Of a stretch of DNA of 64,000 nucleotides, positions 13,122 through 26,249 are shown piece after piece. The first letter of the stretch is position 1. The number at the start of each line of letters is the position of its first letter. Under the pieces are notes generated by a model, which had not been told where the DNA came from, made no database searches, and saw only the letters and a list, made by a program, of their open reading frames with translations. The translations under genes were made by a program, and so were the position numbers. The stretch comes from Auricularia sp. M13 (Eukaryota > Basidiomycota > Agaricomycetes > Auriculariales > Auriculariaceae), in assembly GCA_037042915.1 (NCBI GenBank), contig CM073200.1:434001-498000 (forward strand), written 5' to 3'.

Positions 13122-14429
13122 ATGGCGCTGTCCCCCAACGCGAAGGGCGTGCGCAGGCCGGCGTCGCACATGTCGCTGAAGAACCACCGCTCGTCGGCCT
13201 CGCTGCGGCCGCAGGACGACGGCGGCCATGACGACGGCGGCGGCGCGCCGGTGTCGCTCGCACACGAGCTTGCGGCGGCGCTGATGCCCGAGCCGTCGAT
13301 GACCTCGCGCCTCCTGGCGGACGAGTTCGGGCTCGAGTTCGACGAGGGCGCCGAGGGCGGCGTCGAGGGCGAGGACGACGAGCGCGGGCCCAACGGCGCC
13401 ACCGCAGCGCATCCCGACGACGACCTGCCGCTCGAGCGCGACCCGGAGCTCGACGACGGCGACGACCCGTTCCTCTCCGCCAACGGCGCGGCCGACGAGC
13501 CGGCGCCGCAGGAGCTCGACGAGGACCACCTGGAGCGGCTGACGAAGGACCTGGCCGCCACGGACGCCTTCCTGGGCACCCTGCGCCGCCTGGACGCCGA
13601 GGGCGAGGCGTCGGGTGCGCAGCAGCCGCGCGCGGGGCATGCGCGCCAGGGCTCGGTCGCGGCGGGCGGCGACGGCGCGGGCGCGACGCTCGAGGGCGTC
13701 GCGGCCGCCGTGATCCGGCGGCTGAACGACGCGGCGCGCGAGCGCGAGGGCCAGGTGCGCGAGCTGCGCGACTGCGACCGCGAGTTCCACAAGCTCGCGG
13801 CGGAGGTCGGCGGGATGGACGTCCTGGCGGAGGTCGACGCGCTCGCCGTCGTCGACGGCCTCGAGCTGCCGTCCGGCCGGCCCGCGCACACACGGCAGGA
13901 CTCGCTCGACACGCGCCTGCGCCTCGACGACCTGCGCGAGGAGGACGAGCCCGCGCAGGAGCTGGACATGCTCGAGCCGGACGAGGAGGACGAGTACGGC
14001 GCGCCGTCGCCCACGCTCAAGCGGCGGCACACCGACACCGAGCCGCCGCCGCCGCCGCTGGCGTCGAACGCGCCGCCCAGCGTCGCGCGCGCGCTGCCGG
14101 AGCTGGTGTACATGCGCACGCTGACGGGCTCGCTCGTCGCGTCGCTCGCCGCGGTCTCCGAGCACGCGCAGGTCGGCGGCGCGGGCGCGGCGGACGCCGG
14201 GCGCAAGCTGCGCGCGCTGCGCAACCGCCTCGGCGCGTGGCGCGCGGAGCTCGAGAGCGCCGAGCGCAGCACCGCGCGCATCGAGCAGTGGGAAGCCTCC
14301 GCCGCGCGCCGCAAGCTCTCCGCGCGCGGCCTGGTCCAGGCCGAGCTCTCCGCCTTCGAGCGCGTGCTCGCCGACGCGAACAGCAAGACGCAGGCGATCC
14401 GCGCGCACCCCGTCATCTCCGCATCCTAG
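13122..14429 (+). CDS. Acidic, coiled-coil-like protein of unknown function
   Basis: A single open frame of 435 codons without an intron and with very high GC. The first 45 residues are basic and polar. A short motif follows at about residues 45-75 (AHELAAALMPEPSMTSRLLA, then EFGLEFDEG). Long acidic tracts come next at about 75-125 and 280-300, with a five-proline run near 313. The last 90 residues, rich in Leu, Arg, Glu and Ala, look helical and probably form a coiled coil. There is no signal peptide and no membrane segment. The frame chosen is the one with a plausible start and balanced composition; the antisense frames are long only because GC is high. The acidic and coiled-coil make-up suggests a scaffold or cytoskeleton-linked role, but that is a guess. 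Confidence 0.7.
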   Translation: MALSPNAKGVRRPASHMSLKNHRSSASLRPQDDGGHDDGGGAPVSLAHELAAALMPEPSMTSRLLADEFGLEFDEGAEGGVEGEDDERGPNGATAAHPDDDLPLERDPELDDGDDPFLSANGAADEPAPQELDEDHLERLTKDLAATDAFLGTLRRLDAEGEASGAQQPRAGHARQGSVAAGGDGAGATLEGVAAAVIRRLNDAAREREGQVRELRDCDREFHKLAAEVGGMDVLAEVDALAVVDGLELPSGRPAHTRQDSLDTRLRLDDLREEDEPAQELDMLEPDEEDEYGAPSPTLKRRHTDTEPPPPPLASNAPPSVARALPELVYMRTLTGSLVASLAAVSEHAQVGGAGAADAGRKLRALRNRLGAWRAELESAERSTARIEQWEASAARRKLSARGLVQAELSAFERVLADANSKTQAIRAHPVISAS

Positions 14430-15412
14430 ACCCGCGTTTTCCCCGTTTTCTCGCTACAGTAGAGGATCTCGCTCTCCCCCGGATGGCAATGGCATGTTTT
14501 CATTCCACAGCTACGATACACATCACACGACATCTCGATATCTACCTATACTCTCTGTCTCGTCGCGCAGCCCGCCCCCTCCCTCCATCATGCATCACCG
14601 CGGAAACCCCCCCTGTTCTGAATCCTCATGGCCGAATGCAAAACTTGTTTCTCTGGATGTATGGCATGTTGCAATAATCCGTTTCAACTTCAGGGATTCA
14701 GAGGCTGGACTTGTGACCGAGCCAGGCTTGTAAGCGCGCGCACACAACCTTTCAGCATAATCCCAGTGACACAATGTGCACATGGACCGTCCTGTGCTCA
14801 TACAATACGCTACAGCTATGTAAACAGCTGTTGGAATAGTGCGAACCAATGAGTGGCGCGGCGGCGACAGGGCACCTCATAAAACCCAGGGACAACCATG
14901 AAACGCCTCACGGCCTAATCACACACAAACAACGAAACAATGCACGTGAGGGACACACGACCCACGCTAGACGGATCGTTCGTTCATCTTCATGTTTACA
15001 GTACATAACGGGAGTCTGAGCGCACAGCAACGGCTGGCACTCGTGTCCGAGTCGCGTGCCAGAAACAATGAGCACAGCGGTCCAGGCGGGAGCTGACAGT
15101 GACTGGAACAAGCACAGTGGCACAGCACAAGGTCGTCATTGGGCGCAGGCGCCAGAAGGTCGTAAAGAGGCAACGGCAGAGAACCTAAGGCTAAAGACAA
15201 CAAGCTGTACGCTGTACACCGGAATCCGCAGGGTCAGCACTGACGGATTCCTTCCTTCCACAATGCAAAGAGTCCAAGAAAAAGAGCAGAGGGGCCGGTT
15301 GGTATGAGATGAGAGTGAGAGTGAGACGAGAGCGAAAGCAAGTGCGAGCGCGAGCGTGAGTGTGAGTCGTGAACATGGAAAGCAGCGCGAGGGGGGGGGA
15401 GGGGGTAAAGGG
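14430..15412. other. Convergent spacer, no gene seen
   Basis: This lies between the 3' ends of the acidic protein (plus) and the F-box gene (minus), so it should hold both 3' untranslated regions. A purine-rich tract of repeated gagtgag/gagcg units runs at about 15300-15400; on the minus strand it is a pyrimidine tract just past the F-box stop codon. No open frame here looks real. Confidence 0.55.
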
Positions 15413-17010
15413 CTACCAGGCGGTCTCCCGCGCCAGCCGCTCCGCGGCGTCCTCCGCGCCGACGGGCTGCATGTGCGGCGACGCGGGCAGCGCGTTGTGC
15501 GGCGTCTCCGAGCGGCGCCACTGCCAGCGCAGCGGCTCGCCGACGGAGACGGTCAGCGTGGCGAGCGAGCGGGGCAGCGGCGGCATCTTGACGAGCATGT
15601 CCTCGATGAGCGCGCGCTGCGTCTCGAGCGACGGCACGCCGGCCGCGCCGTCGAACTCGTACGCGACGTGCAGGCTCTCGAGCGTCGGCGCGCGCGTCTT
15701 GCTCGCGGCGAACGTGTGCCAGAACTTGGCGTGCTGGTCGATTGGCGGCGCGGTCAGCGTGGGGGTCAGGACGTGGCTGGTGGGAATGTGTTGGGAATGC
15801 AACTCACACTTTCCATCTCGAACACCGGCGGCGCGGCTTCCTTGGATATTGCAGCGATTGGCGCCAGCGGGGCGAGGCCGGTTGTCGTTGGGTTGGCGTG
15901 CGCATCCGCATCAGAAGGCGGGTGCTGCGGCTCCGCAACAAGCGCCAGGTCGGCGGGCGCAGCCGGGTCGATGCGCAGGCCGAGATGCAGGACGCGGACG
16001 GCGGGCAGGGCGGCGTAGAACGCGTCGTTGTAGTGCATCGGGGCGTGGTGGGTCGTGATGACGATGTGGGTGAGCGCTGCGGCGGGGCCCATGCGCGGGA
16101 CGGCGGGGAAGAAGGTGGGGGCCTTGTAGGCGGCCTTGAACGCCGTGCGGAGGTGGGTGACGGTGTTGCGCGGCGAGAGCAGGTTGGGCGGCGCGGTCTG
16201 GTGGACGGAGAGGGTGCGGAGCTGCGGCCAGAGCTCGTCCAGCGGCGCGGGGACGTCCGGCAGGTGCAGGTCCCACTGGTCGGCGACGGCGAAGCCCGGC
16301 AGCGAGAGCGCCTCGATCGCCGGGAAGACGCGGGCGAGGTCGCGCGTGGCGTAGAACGAGCCGGCGAGCGCGAGACGGCGGAGACGCGGGAAGGTGGTGT
16401 CGGGGGCGAGCAGGGCGACGACGGCGCGCAGGACGGAGGCCTCGATGGACAGCTCGCGGAGGCTGTTTTGGGACGTGGTGAGCAGCGTTGCGAGGTGGGC
16501 TGCGAGCACGGGCAGGTTGTCTGAGACAGTGTTGAGGTGCAGGGCGCGCAGCGGCGGGAGGGTGGTGAAGAGCGCAGCGGTGTACGAGTCGACGCAGTTC
16601 ATGGTGAGGACCTCGAGGACGCGCGAGGCGCAGAGGCAGCGTACGACGTCCGGCGTGGGCCGGCGGGTGTCGCAGTTCATCTTGACGAACGAGAGCTCGC
16701 GGAGGTTGACGGCGCGCGCGAGCAGCCCGCCGACGCGCCGGCCGAGCTCGCGGATTTCGGACGCCTTGAGCCGCCGGCGCGGGTTCGACAGCGCCAGCGA
16801 GAGCACGAACTCGGCCGTCACGGGCCGGCTCTCGCACGTCGTCGTGCAGAACGCCGCCAGCGCGCTCGGCTCGACCAGGTTCACGCGCGCGTACAGCGGC
16901 CGCAGGAAGAGCCCGTGGAACGCCCGCGACACCAGCGTCAGCCGCGCCGTGTCCTGCGGCGTCAGGAAGCTCTGGATATGCAGCAGCGCGTCGTTGTCCA
17001 GCGTGTTCAT
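15413..17010 (-). CDS. F-box protein, two exons, about 507 residues
   Basis: F-box proteins hold substrates for SCF ubiquitin ligases through Skp1. The F-box is at residues 1-40, starting MNTLDNDALLHIQSFL and followed by a SRAFHGLFLRPLY stretch. The rest is Leu-rich with repeated LRxLxL-like segments, such as LRALHLNTV and LRRLALAGS, fitting a degenerate leucine-rich-repeat substrate-binding region. I start at 17010 because the F-box begins there and the upstream codons are a Thr run. The first exon is 15808-17010. The intron is 15734-15807, 74 bases, with donor GTGAGT, a branch-like CTGAC and acceptor CCAG. The second exon is 15413-15733. The intron keeps the frame. Substrate unknown; many such genes occur in mushroom-forming fungi. 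Confidence 0.85.
15734..15807 (-). other. Intron of the F-box gene
   Basis: A 74-base phase-0 intron: donor GTGAGT, CTGAC branch candidate near the 3' end, acceptor CCAG. The alternative acceptor at 15777 would put the downstream exon out of frame, which supports this choice. Confidence 0.8.
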
Positions 17011-19728
17011 CCTCGTCGTCGTCGTCGTCGGCGTCGTGGACCAGCCTGGGGCAGCAGCGCACACAGCCGGAATCGCATCCTGCCGTTTATGTACCCTCCG
17101 CCGTCGCGGAGTCGGAGATCGACAATCTGCGTTTGACACCGCTTCTCATCAGCAGTCCAACTCGATCGTTTTTTTCTTCTCACCACACACACAAAATACT
17201 CACACTCGCTGCCTCTCAGTTCTCAGACCCCCCTGCCTCTGCCCGCAGACTCTCTCCTCCCACCTGGCCTCCCCAAGTGGCGCCATGTCACCCCGCCGGC
17301 AATCACGAATTAACACAGCCCCAGTCCGCTTTCCAAATCAGCCCATTTGGCATTTCCTTCCTCCGACTCTCCGTTATTGTATTACAACCCTCGCTTGCAG
17401 TCGATTGTATTATCATCGCTCGAACGGAACCCGGAGATCCACCTGCGTAATCCGCCTGGAAACCACTGGCACCAATCTCAGTCCGAATCTCGCAGTGCAG
17501 GAACTCCCCACAACGTAGGAAGTGTGGCTGCCAGCGGATAGACTTCAGGCTTAGACTCGCAGCGCAGCGCCAGCCATTCATGAATGAAATCCTCTAATTC
17601 CTGGCAGCTTCGACTTCGTTCCGGACTGTTGCGTCGACGTGGGCTTCTCCGAATCACCTCATAAAGCAAGAATCCCAGACGCCGGCGAACGCGAAGCATG
17701 AATCCAATGCTAAGCATGGCCGACTTCCATCAGGACGCGCTGATTGAATTCTCAGCACCCAGTTGAGTCTTGCACGGCGGAGTTGCATCTCATTGGCTGC
17801 AGTGTTGAGCGCTTGAGGCTGAGCGTTGTAATTTGTATCAACAGCTACAGGATACTGTCTGTATATCTGATGGACGTTGTCGTATCCAGCAGCGGTGACA
17901 GTCACAACATCGAGCGCTCAGCGCTGAAGCTGACAGAGACTGTGGCCGCGGCAACATCATCCTGTACCTACATAAGTATTAAGATGAAACCGATCGCGTC
18001 CCACAGCCAGGAACGACCCTGCAGCTTCGAAGCGAGCCCCGCAAAGCTGTGTCCTGTGTGCCGTCTCTCCCGCGAAATGCTCAATGATACTTACTTGCTG
18101 TACCTGCGCTAAAATTCTGCCACTGACTCTGAGCAAGGCACCGCGCGCTGTGCCTCCAACGTGCGCCAGATATAAATCGACGTCGATGGTGCCTCTGATC
18201 CAACGTGTGTCCGACTCCGGTAAGTATCGACTCGGACGACGGTGCCTCCAACGTGCGTCGCATGCCCAGACGACCCAGACTTTCTTCGTCAATGTCAGTA
18301 GCCAGATTCGCGCTAGCGCTGGCGTGCACTAATGGTGGACAGTTGACGCGTTGACACCCAGGAACTAGGCCGAGTCGAAGTCAGTCCAACGTTCAGAGGC
18401 ACAGGTCATGGCGAACGAAGAGCGCTCAGAGCCCGTTTGGGGTCACCACTCCGACGGTAGTGGTAGCGGTGCCGGAGCCCGTACCGGCTGTTCCGAGCTG
18501 ATGCCGAGCTGCCGGCAGGACGCTCTGCTCGTCGTTGCGCTCGTTCTCGAGCCAATTCAGCTCTCCTTGCCCCCCGGACATCTGGATCTGACTAGCATAC
18601 TTGACTAGATGATTCATATATAAAAATATTGCTGTAATATGTCCAACAGAACATGCCCTGCAACAAGTGCCCAGCGACGCAGTTTGCTCTGTGGCTCCTG
18701 CTACCCGCATTAATAGCGCTCTTCAAATCTGACTTGTAATGTATTATTACTTTGAAAACTTCATTTGGTACGAAATTTAGACGGAAAACTGCCTGGGCAG
18801 ACACCAGCTGGCCTGCTCATCGTCCAGGGCTGCAGAATACCGCCGCCCCGCATAGCTAACGCCGTAAAGCCATTATTCAATCGAGGAAAACATTCAGCTA
18901 ACGTTTGTATGCCTTAAATGTCTTGTTTTTGTGTTGGATAAGCTCAGAGTCGCCGCCGTAAGGTCCCAAAAGTACAAATACTAGCACATGCTACATTGCT
19001 CCTTTTTTCGTCGTTATTATGAACATTTTATCATTATAAGCTCTTATATAGGCTATATACGACATATGAGGGCAGGGCGAGCTGAATTGGCTCGAGAACG
19101 AGCGCAACGACGAGCAGAGCGTCCTGCCGGCAGCTCGGCATCAGCTCGGAACAGCCGGTACGGGCTCCGGCACCGCTACCACTACCGTCGGAGTGGTGAC
19201 CCCAAACGGGCTCTCAGACTCGGAGCGAGCGCCAACGATACCTACATATGATAGGTACGTCTCCATGCATTCTTCACAATTTGCGATCAGAGGTACAACA
19301 GCAGCGTGGGCCGCGCGAACACTGTAGGCTGGGTGGGCAGCTGCCAACAGATACCGAGTCTGTCACCCACACGGGCAGTGAGCACCATTGCAGTGCCCTG
19401 TTATAACTACCTCGCAATGGTCGTTATTGTGCTTGAAGCTCGCAGCCTGGAATTGAATACGATATCGATGCGATGCACCCCCCGCGACGGGCTGCTCGGT
19501 CTACAAACCAGCTGCAAACTTACCACTCAAGGATGCTGTGAAAAATATCTGCAAGAAAGCACAGGGTGGCCATACGCCGATATCGGGCTGCAACGCTGCA
19601 ACGCTGTACAAAAGTCAGACACTTTTTTCTGCGAACAACCTGTTTCTGGATCGGATCTGCGGGCAAGAAAAAAAAGGCTAGATAGAGGAAGAAGAAAGCT
19701 GCGAGCTGCGAGTTGTGTAGACCTCTGC
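17011..19728. other. Gene-poor region with an inverted repeat
   Basis: No protein family is recognised in any frame. The first 200 bases upstream of the F-box start include a (CGT/GTC)n-rich leader and should hold its promoter. At 18151-18257 there are two exact copies of tgcctccaacgtgcg, 92 bases apart, plus a weaker third copy between them. The main feature is the long inverted repeat listed separately at 18425-19218. Confidence 0.55.
18425..19218. repeat. Foldback structure with 149-base inverted arms
   Basis: The left arm at 18425-18573 and right arm at 19070-19218 are reverse complements over about 149 bases with only a few mismatches, most near the loop-proximal end. The arms are GC-rich and the 496-base loop is AT-rich. 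No transposase frame lies inside. No convincing target duplication is seen at the borders, so it is either a foldback or miniature element with worn flanks or an inverted segmental duplication. The arms hold no recognised gene. Confidence 0.75.
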
Positions 19729-21971
<2,243 letters not shown>

Positions 21972-22046
21972 CGCGTATTACAGTTCGGAAGCCAAGTTGC
22001 ACGCAGCGGAGTTCGGACGCTTCACAGAACTTGTCCGCATTCCACA
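21972..22046. promoter_or_regulatory. 75-base divergent promoter region between U2AF and ISY1
   Basis: The start codons of U2AF large subunit (21971, minus) and ISY1 (22047, plus) are only 75 bases apart. Both genes must therefore initiate within, or share control elements in, this interval or the neighbouring coding sequence. No TATA box is evident. The 5' leaders must be very short. Confidence 0.7.
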
Positions 22047-23290
22047 ATGGTTCGCAGCTGTCGCCTTGCTTTCTGCCTCACAGACTAACGCATAATCTCC
22101 AGGCGCGTAATGAGGAAAAGGCACAGTCCATGCTCTACCGCTTCCGCGAGGCGCAGGCCGCCGAGCTCGGCCTCGGGACGCGCTCAGACCGCCGCCCGCG
22201 CATGGCCAGCTCCTGCAAGAATATGCGCGAGTGCGAGCGCTGGCGCGGCGAGATCCTGCGCGAAATATCCCGCAAGGTCGCCAAGATTCAAGACGGTATG
22301 CAATTTGGCTGAATGACACGCTGTACGCGCACTGACAACTGTATGTGCAGCTGGCTTGGGTGACTACGAAATCCGCGACCTGAACGACGAAATCAACAAG
22401 CTCATGCGCGAGAAGCGGCACTGGGAGAACCAGATCATCGCGCTCGGCGGCACGAACTACCGGCGCAACGTCGCCATGCTCGACGACGATGGCAAAGAAG
22501 TACCTGGTACCAAGGGATACAAGTGCGTTCATACTCCCAACTATTCTCCTAGGGGGAAATGTAATGATGCGCTCGCAGATATTTCGGCCGCGCAAAGGAC
22601 CTGCCCGGCGTCAAAGAGCTGTTCCAGAGCAAGAAGAAAGACCAGGAAGAGGAGAACGCCGCGTTCGCGCACTATAAAAAGTTCATGGACCAGGGGCCCG
22701 CGTATTTTGGCGACCTGGACGAGCAGAGCGGGGAGCTGCTGCCGTTTGAGCGCCAGCTGGAGGAAGAGGGTGCGCTAAGCTGCAACCTGGGATCTCATAC
22801 TCATACTGACTCCTTGGTTGCAGACTGGGAAGAAGCCTACACGAATCTGCGCGCAGTGCTGCGCCTGCCGACAGACGAGCCCGTACCGCCGTACCCATAC
22901 GCACAACGCGCACCCGTCACAGGTTCAGGCTCGGGGTCGGGGGACGCAGCCCGGGCAGACGGCAAACGCAAAGCGTCCGCTCAGGACGAAGACGAGCCGA
23001 TGTCAGAGGCGCCCGCAGAAGACTCGCAGTCGAAGCGCGCCAAAACAACAACAACATCAACAACAACGACAACAACAGCAAAACCCGACTACGACTACGC
23101 GCGCGCAGCCGCGGCGTTCATCCCGTTCCTCTCGCCCGAGGAGCTGGCGCCGCCCACGCTGCCCACGCGCGAGGAGATGGAGGGCGTGCTGCTCGGTCTC
23201 CGCAAACGCGCGCTGCTGGACGAGTATTTTGGCGGCGAAGACCAGAATGCGAATGCACAAGCGCAGCCGCAAAGTGCTGCTGCGAAGTAG
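22047..23290 (+). CDS. ISY1: Pre-mRNA splicing factor ISY1, about 341 residues
   Basis: ISY1 is a component of the Prp19-associated catalytic spliceosome. The family N-terminus is reproduced (MARNEEKAQSMLYRFREAQA), followed by the coiled-coil block with ECERWRGEI and EISRKVAKIQD, then EIRDLNDEINKLMREK and the conserved GRAKDLPGVKELF. Five exons: 22047-22049, 22103-22295, 22351-22522, 22579-22769 and 22824-23290, with GT-AG introns of 48-56 bases. Exon 1 is the ATG alone: the family sequence requires Met to be joined to Ala-Arg-Asn encoded from 22103. The C-terminal half is less conserved, with a long Thr run near residue 260 and a Gln/Ala-rich end. It ends in the spacer shared with the GFA-type gene. 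Confidence 0.92.
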
Positions 23291-23662
23291 TGCGGGTGCG
23301 GGCTGTAATGTTCAAATGTTCGTGGGTGGTATATGTTGATAGTGCTCATGTATTGCTAGTTTGCTTCGTGTGAACGGATAGGTGTTCGACATGCGCATTG
23401 TACCCAGCTGACCCGACACTACGGCCATTTCTAACGAGCCAGATTGCATCTCGGCGCCGTGTGAGACGCCATCTCGGTGCATAGACTCGTCGATGACCTG
23501 CAGGAGAGAATCTGCCATTTGGGGACACGTCGGCTGGGCAAACGCGACAAGGTTCCCCTCAACAGAAGGTAGCAACACTGCTTATTAGGTCACATTCCGG
23601 ACAGAGTCGGAGCAGATTCTGAGACTGAGATAATACAATTTTCACTGGACAAAGTCTCAGGC
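23291..23662. other. Convergent spacer between ISY1 and the GFA-type gene
   Basis: It holds both 3' ends. A minus-strand open frame of 88 codons (23312-23578) is present but resembles no family and overlaps where both 3' untranslated regions must be, so I do not call it a gene. Confidence 0.5.
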
Positions 23663-24292
23663 TCAAGTGGCAGCGGCCGCCTTTGCAGCCTCCGCGGCCG
23701 CCTCCGCTTCGTCCATCTTCGCCGTCCGCCCCTTGGCATAGAACTTCTTGATCGGCAGCTTGTTCACGTCGATGTCGTCGAACAGGCGCGAGTTGATCAT
23801 GACCACCTCCGGGTGCTCGCCGCCGAATACGCAACCGCACCTGCCAGTGGAATCATGATCAGTGAGCATTGAGCAACTAACTAGTGAGTGAGCGGCCAGC
23901 CCATCTCCGGCGTTAAATATGAGAGCAGCGCGGTGGTTCGAGTTCCCACTTACGTTCCGCAGAAGGTATACGCGATCTCGCGCTCGTAGTAGTCGTTCCA
24001 GAGCGTGTGCGATTTGAGCGTCGCCCACGAGCCCTTGGTGAACTTGATGCTTCCTGGCTTCGTGTAGCTGCGCGAGCATCATGATGAGAATTGAGATGTG
24101 CTCGGAGGGAATGCTCTCTCACTAGTTGAGCGTGCCGAGCACCGTGCAGAGGTTGCAGTTGCACGAGAGGACGTGCACCAGCTCGATCGGCACGCCGTGG
24201 TACTCGAAGCGCACCGCGCCGCACAGGCAGCCGCCCGTGCGTGTCTCCGGCTCGAAGTGGGCTGGCGGGGTCGGGATGAAACGGGCGGACAT
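23663..24292 (-). CDS. GFA/CENP-V-type zinc-binding protein, 153 residues
   Basis: It belongs to the glutathione-dependent formaldehyde-activating enzyme/CENP-V fold. Members bind zinc through seven cysteines, and many fungal members have no proven reaction. All seven are visible: C-x-C in GCLCGAVRFEY near residue 22, C-x-C-x2-C in LSCNCNLC near 43-49, and C-x2-C in FCGTCGC near 93-96. Three exons: 24123-24292 (start MSARFIPTPP), 23954-24067 and 23663-23840; introns are GT-AG, phase-consistent, 55 and 113 bases. The C-terminal 20 residues are a simple Ala/Glu-rich tail beyond the domain. No signal peptide, so cytosolic is likely. The ATG is the only in-frame one before the first Cys pair. Confidence 0.88.
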
Positions 24293-24937
24293 TGAGCAGT
24301 GATGAGTACAAACTCTTCAGGACCTGAGACTGAGGTCGAGCGGGGGCAGCTAAGTACTGGAGCTCCCAGGCTGACAGCGAGACTGTCAAAACCGTCATTA
24401 TGCTCTATGCTTGTCAGCGCTTCGAGCTGACAGAATCCTTTACGAAATCATGATGAGCACGATACCGCGACTGGGGAGCGGGTCCTTACTCATACTAAGT
24501 CTATCTTGGTAGATGCTTCGGCTGAAACACATTCATAGGTGCCGTTAACAGTTTCCGAGTAGCGACGGACCTCGTGTTCAGCGCATTGATATTCATCGAG
24601 AGGATCGCTTGCGAGCAGCCCAAATGCCACTTGAGCATGTGGTGCGCTCGGATCCACCCGGCGTGCACCTCGGAGTCTGCGAAACACCTCGACGACTACG
24701 CCTATCCGAGAGCGGGATGGAACGGCGACCAGATTTAAAGATGCTACCAGTGTCATTAGGCAGCAGGACGGACAACGATCCATGCGCGTACCACGTCCCT
24801 CAACATGAAATGTATCAATTTGTAGACAAAGTCCTTATACTATTTCAGGACCACGCTGTCTCCTGATCCGAGATAAATAGTGTCCGAGGATGTTGCCTGC
24901 CTGTAGACAGCGGTAATACAGCTTGGAATGGGCTAGC
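24293..24937. other. Intergenic stretch, nothing recognised
   Basis: Upstream region of the GFA-type gene followed by the 3' side of the kinase-like gene. A 97-codon minus-strand frame at 24490-24783 has balanced composition but no recognisable family, start context or neighbours. Confidence 0.45.
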
Positions 24938-26218
24938 TTAGGCAAGAAGGGTGCAACGAGCGTTGTTGGCCCGCAGTCCGCGACAATCCTGCGCAATCTG
25001 TTGGTGCGCTTCTGCGGCTGTCGGCCTTGACAGGGGATCCGGAGACGTCAGAGCCGTCACAAAGGTCGGAGGACTTCGAGACCATGCTCGCTCTGCGTGG
25101 GAATGAGTACAACTGGCTTCGCGGAGGCTAGTATGTAGTGTGCCACGTACCTCAACCCATCTATGCATCATGTCGCCAAACATGAATATGTCCTGTGCGA
25201 AAGGGTCATACGGCACGCTGTCCGATATCTCCGGCGCGGCGTGATTCTGCGCACGGGTACTGACCACATATGTTCGTTCGGAGAAGCTGGGAAATCTGAC
25301 CGACTCCCCAAAATCGATGAAGTAATACCGTACTGGAGCCACCGAGCGTGTTAAATGTTTTGCGTCGACGAGCTGTCCATCCTGAATGGTGAAAAAGGGT
25401 TTAGGAGGGAACCATCCCGTCGGAAACAGCTTTGAGGCGTCCATCATGATGTTACCACAGCATATATCCCTGCAAGAGATTAATGGAGGGACACAGGTTT
25501 CAGGAATTGAAACTGACCAATGTGCAACGTTATGCTCGTGCATGAACGCAAGGCCTTTGGTTAATTCGAGGAAGTAGTCCATTAATTCGCCAAGTGTTTG
25601 GAAAAGGGGTCTCAGGGGTTCGCCCAAGGGAGGGAATACAAGTATCCAGTACGCTTTGTCTCCGAGAAAAGGAGGACACAGCACGTCGAGCAGTGGACAG
25701 CAATGGTTCCGTCGGTCAGAACGCATTGGCTCTGAAGAAAAGTAGGCCGCGATATCCATTTCGTTACCCGCCACACAGCGCTTGAGCCAGACCCTGGAGC
25801 CATCTTCAAGCCTGACTGCATCTGTGCCAACTCTCGCACCGAACTGGCGACATCAGAATGGGGGCGAGGAGAGATGTGCGAAACTCACATCCATATAATA
25901 GTCGGCTGCAAAGTACGTGCCTTTGGAGGGATCCTGGACCCAAGAGGGAACCCAGCCAGGCTCGTAACGTGAGTTTAATGCGTAGCCTTGAGAAGCGAGC
26001 CAGGGTTGCCACCGAACCCAATCGTGTGCCGCTGCGGAAAGCTCCTTTCGAAAGGATACCACCTCGACCCCACACTCTCGCAATGTGAGTCAAGGTAGCC
26101 TGCTGTAAAGGTGGACCGCAGCAACTTGAATGAAGTCCTGGAGGTTGCCGGAGCAAACGAAGCTTTGCACGAACGCACGAGCTGTTGCTCTCAAGTAGCC
26201 AATATCGACCTCAGACAT
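24938..26218 (-). pseudogene. Kinase-like protein of an agaricomycete-expanded family, interrupted
   Basis: The core resembles the protein-kinase-like families expanded in mushroom-forming fungi. The N-lobe has a VWLKRC lysine motif, the catalytic-loop equivalent reads HWDICCGNIMMD (Asp and Asn kept, the loop Lys replaced by Cys), and the metal-binding motif is IDFGES; a PTAAEA motif lies near the end. Inferred exons: 26218-25889, 25843-25518, 25469-24938, with introns 25844-25888 (GTGAGT...CCAG) and 25470-25517 (GTCAGT...GCAG). A further short intron near 25090-25150 is likely but its borders are unclear. An in-frame TGA at about 26090-26092, in the leader before the kinase core, interrupts the reading, so it is either a pseudogene or starts downstream. 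It stands beside the truncated copy C. Confidence 0.65.
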
Positions 26219-26249
26219 GATGGGAGCCAAGTTGCAATCGTCGGACTTG

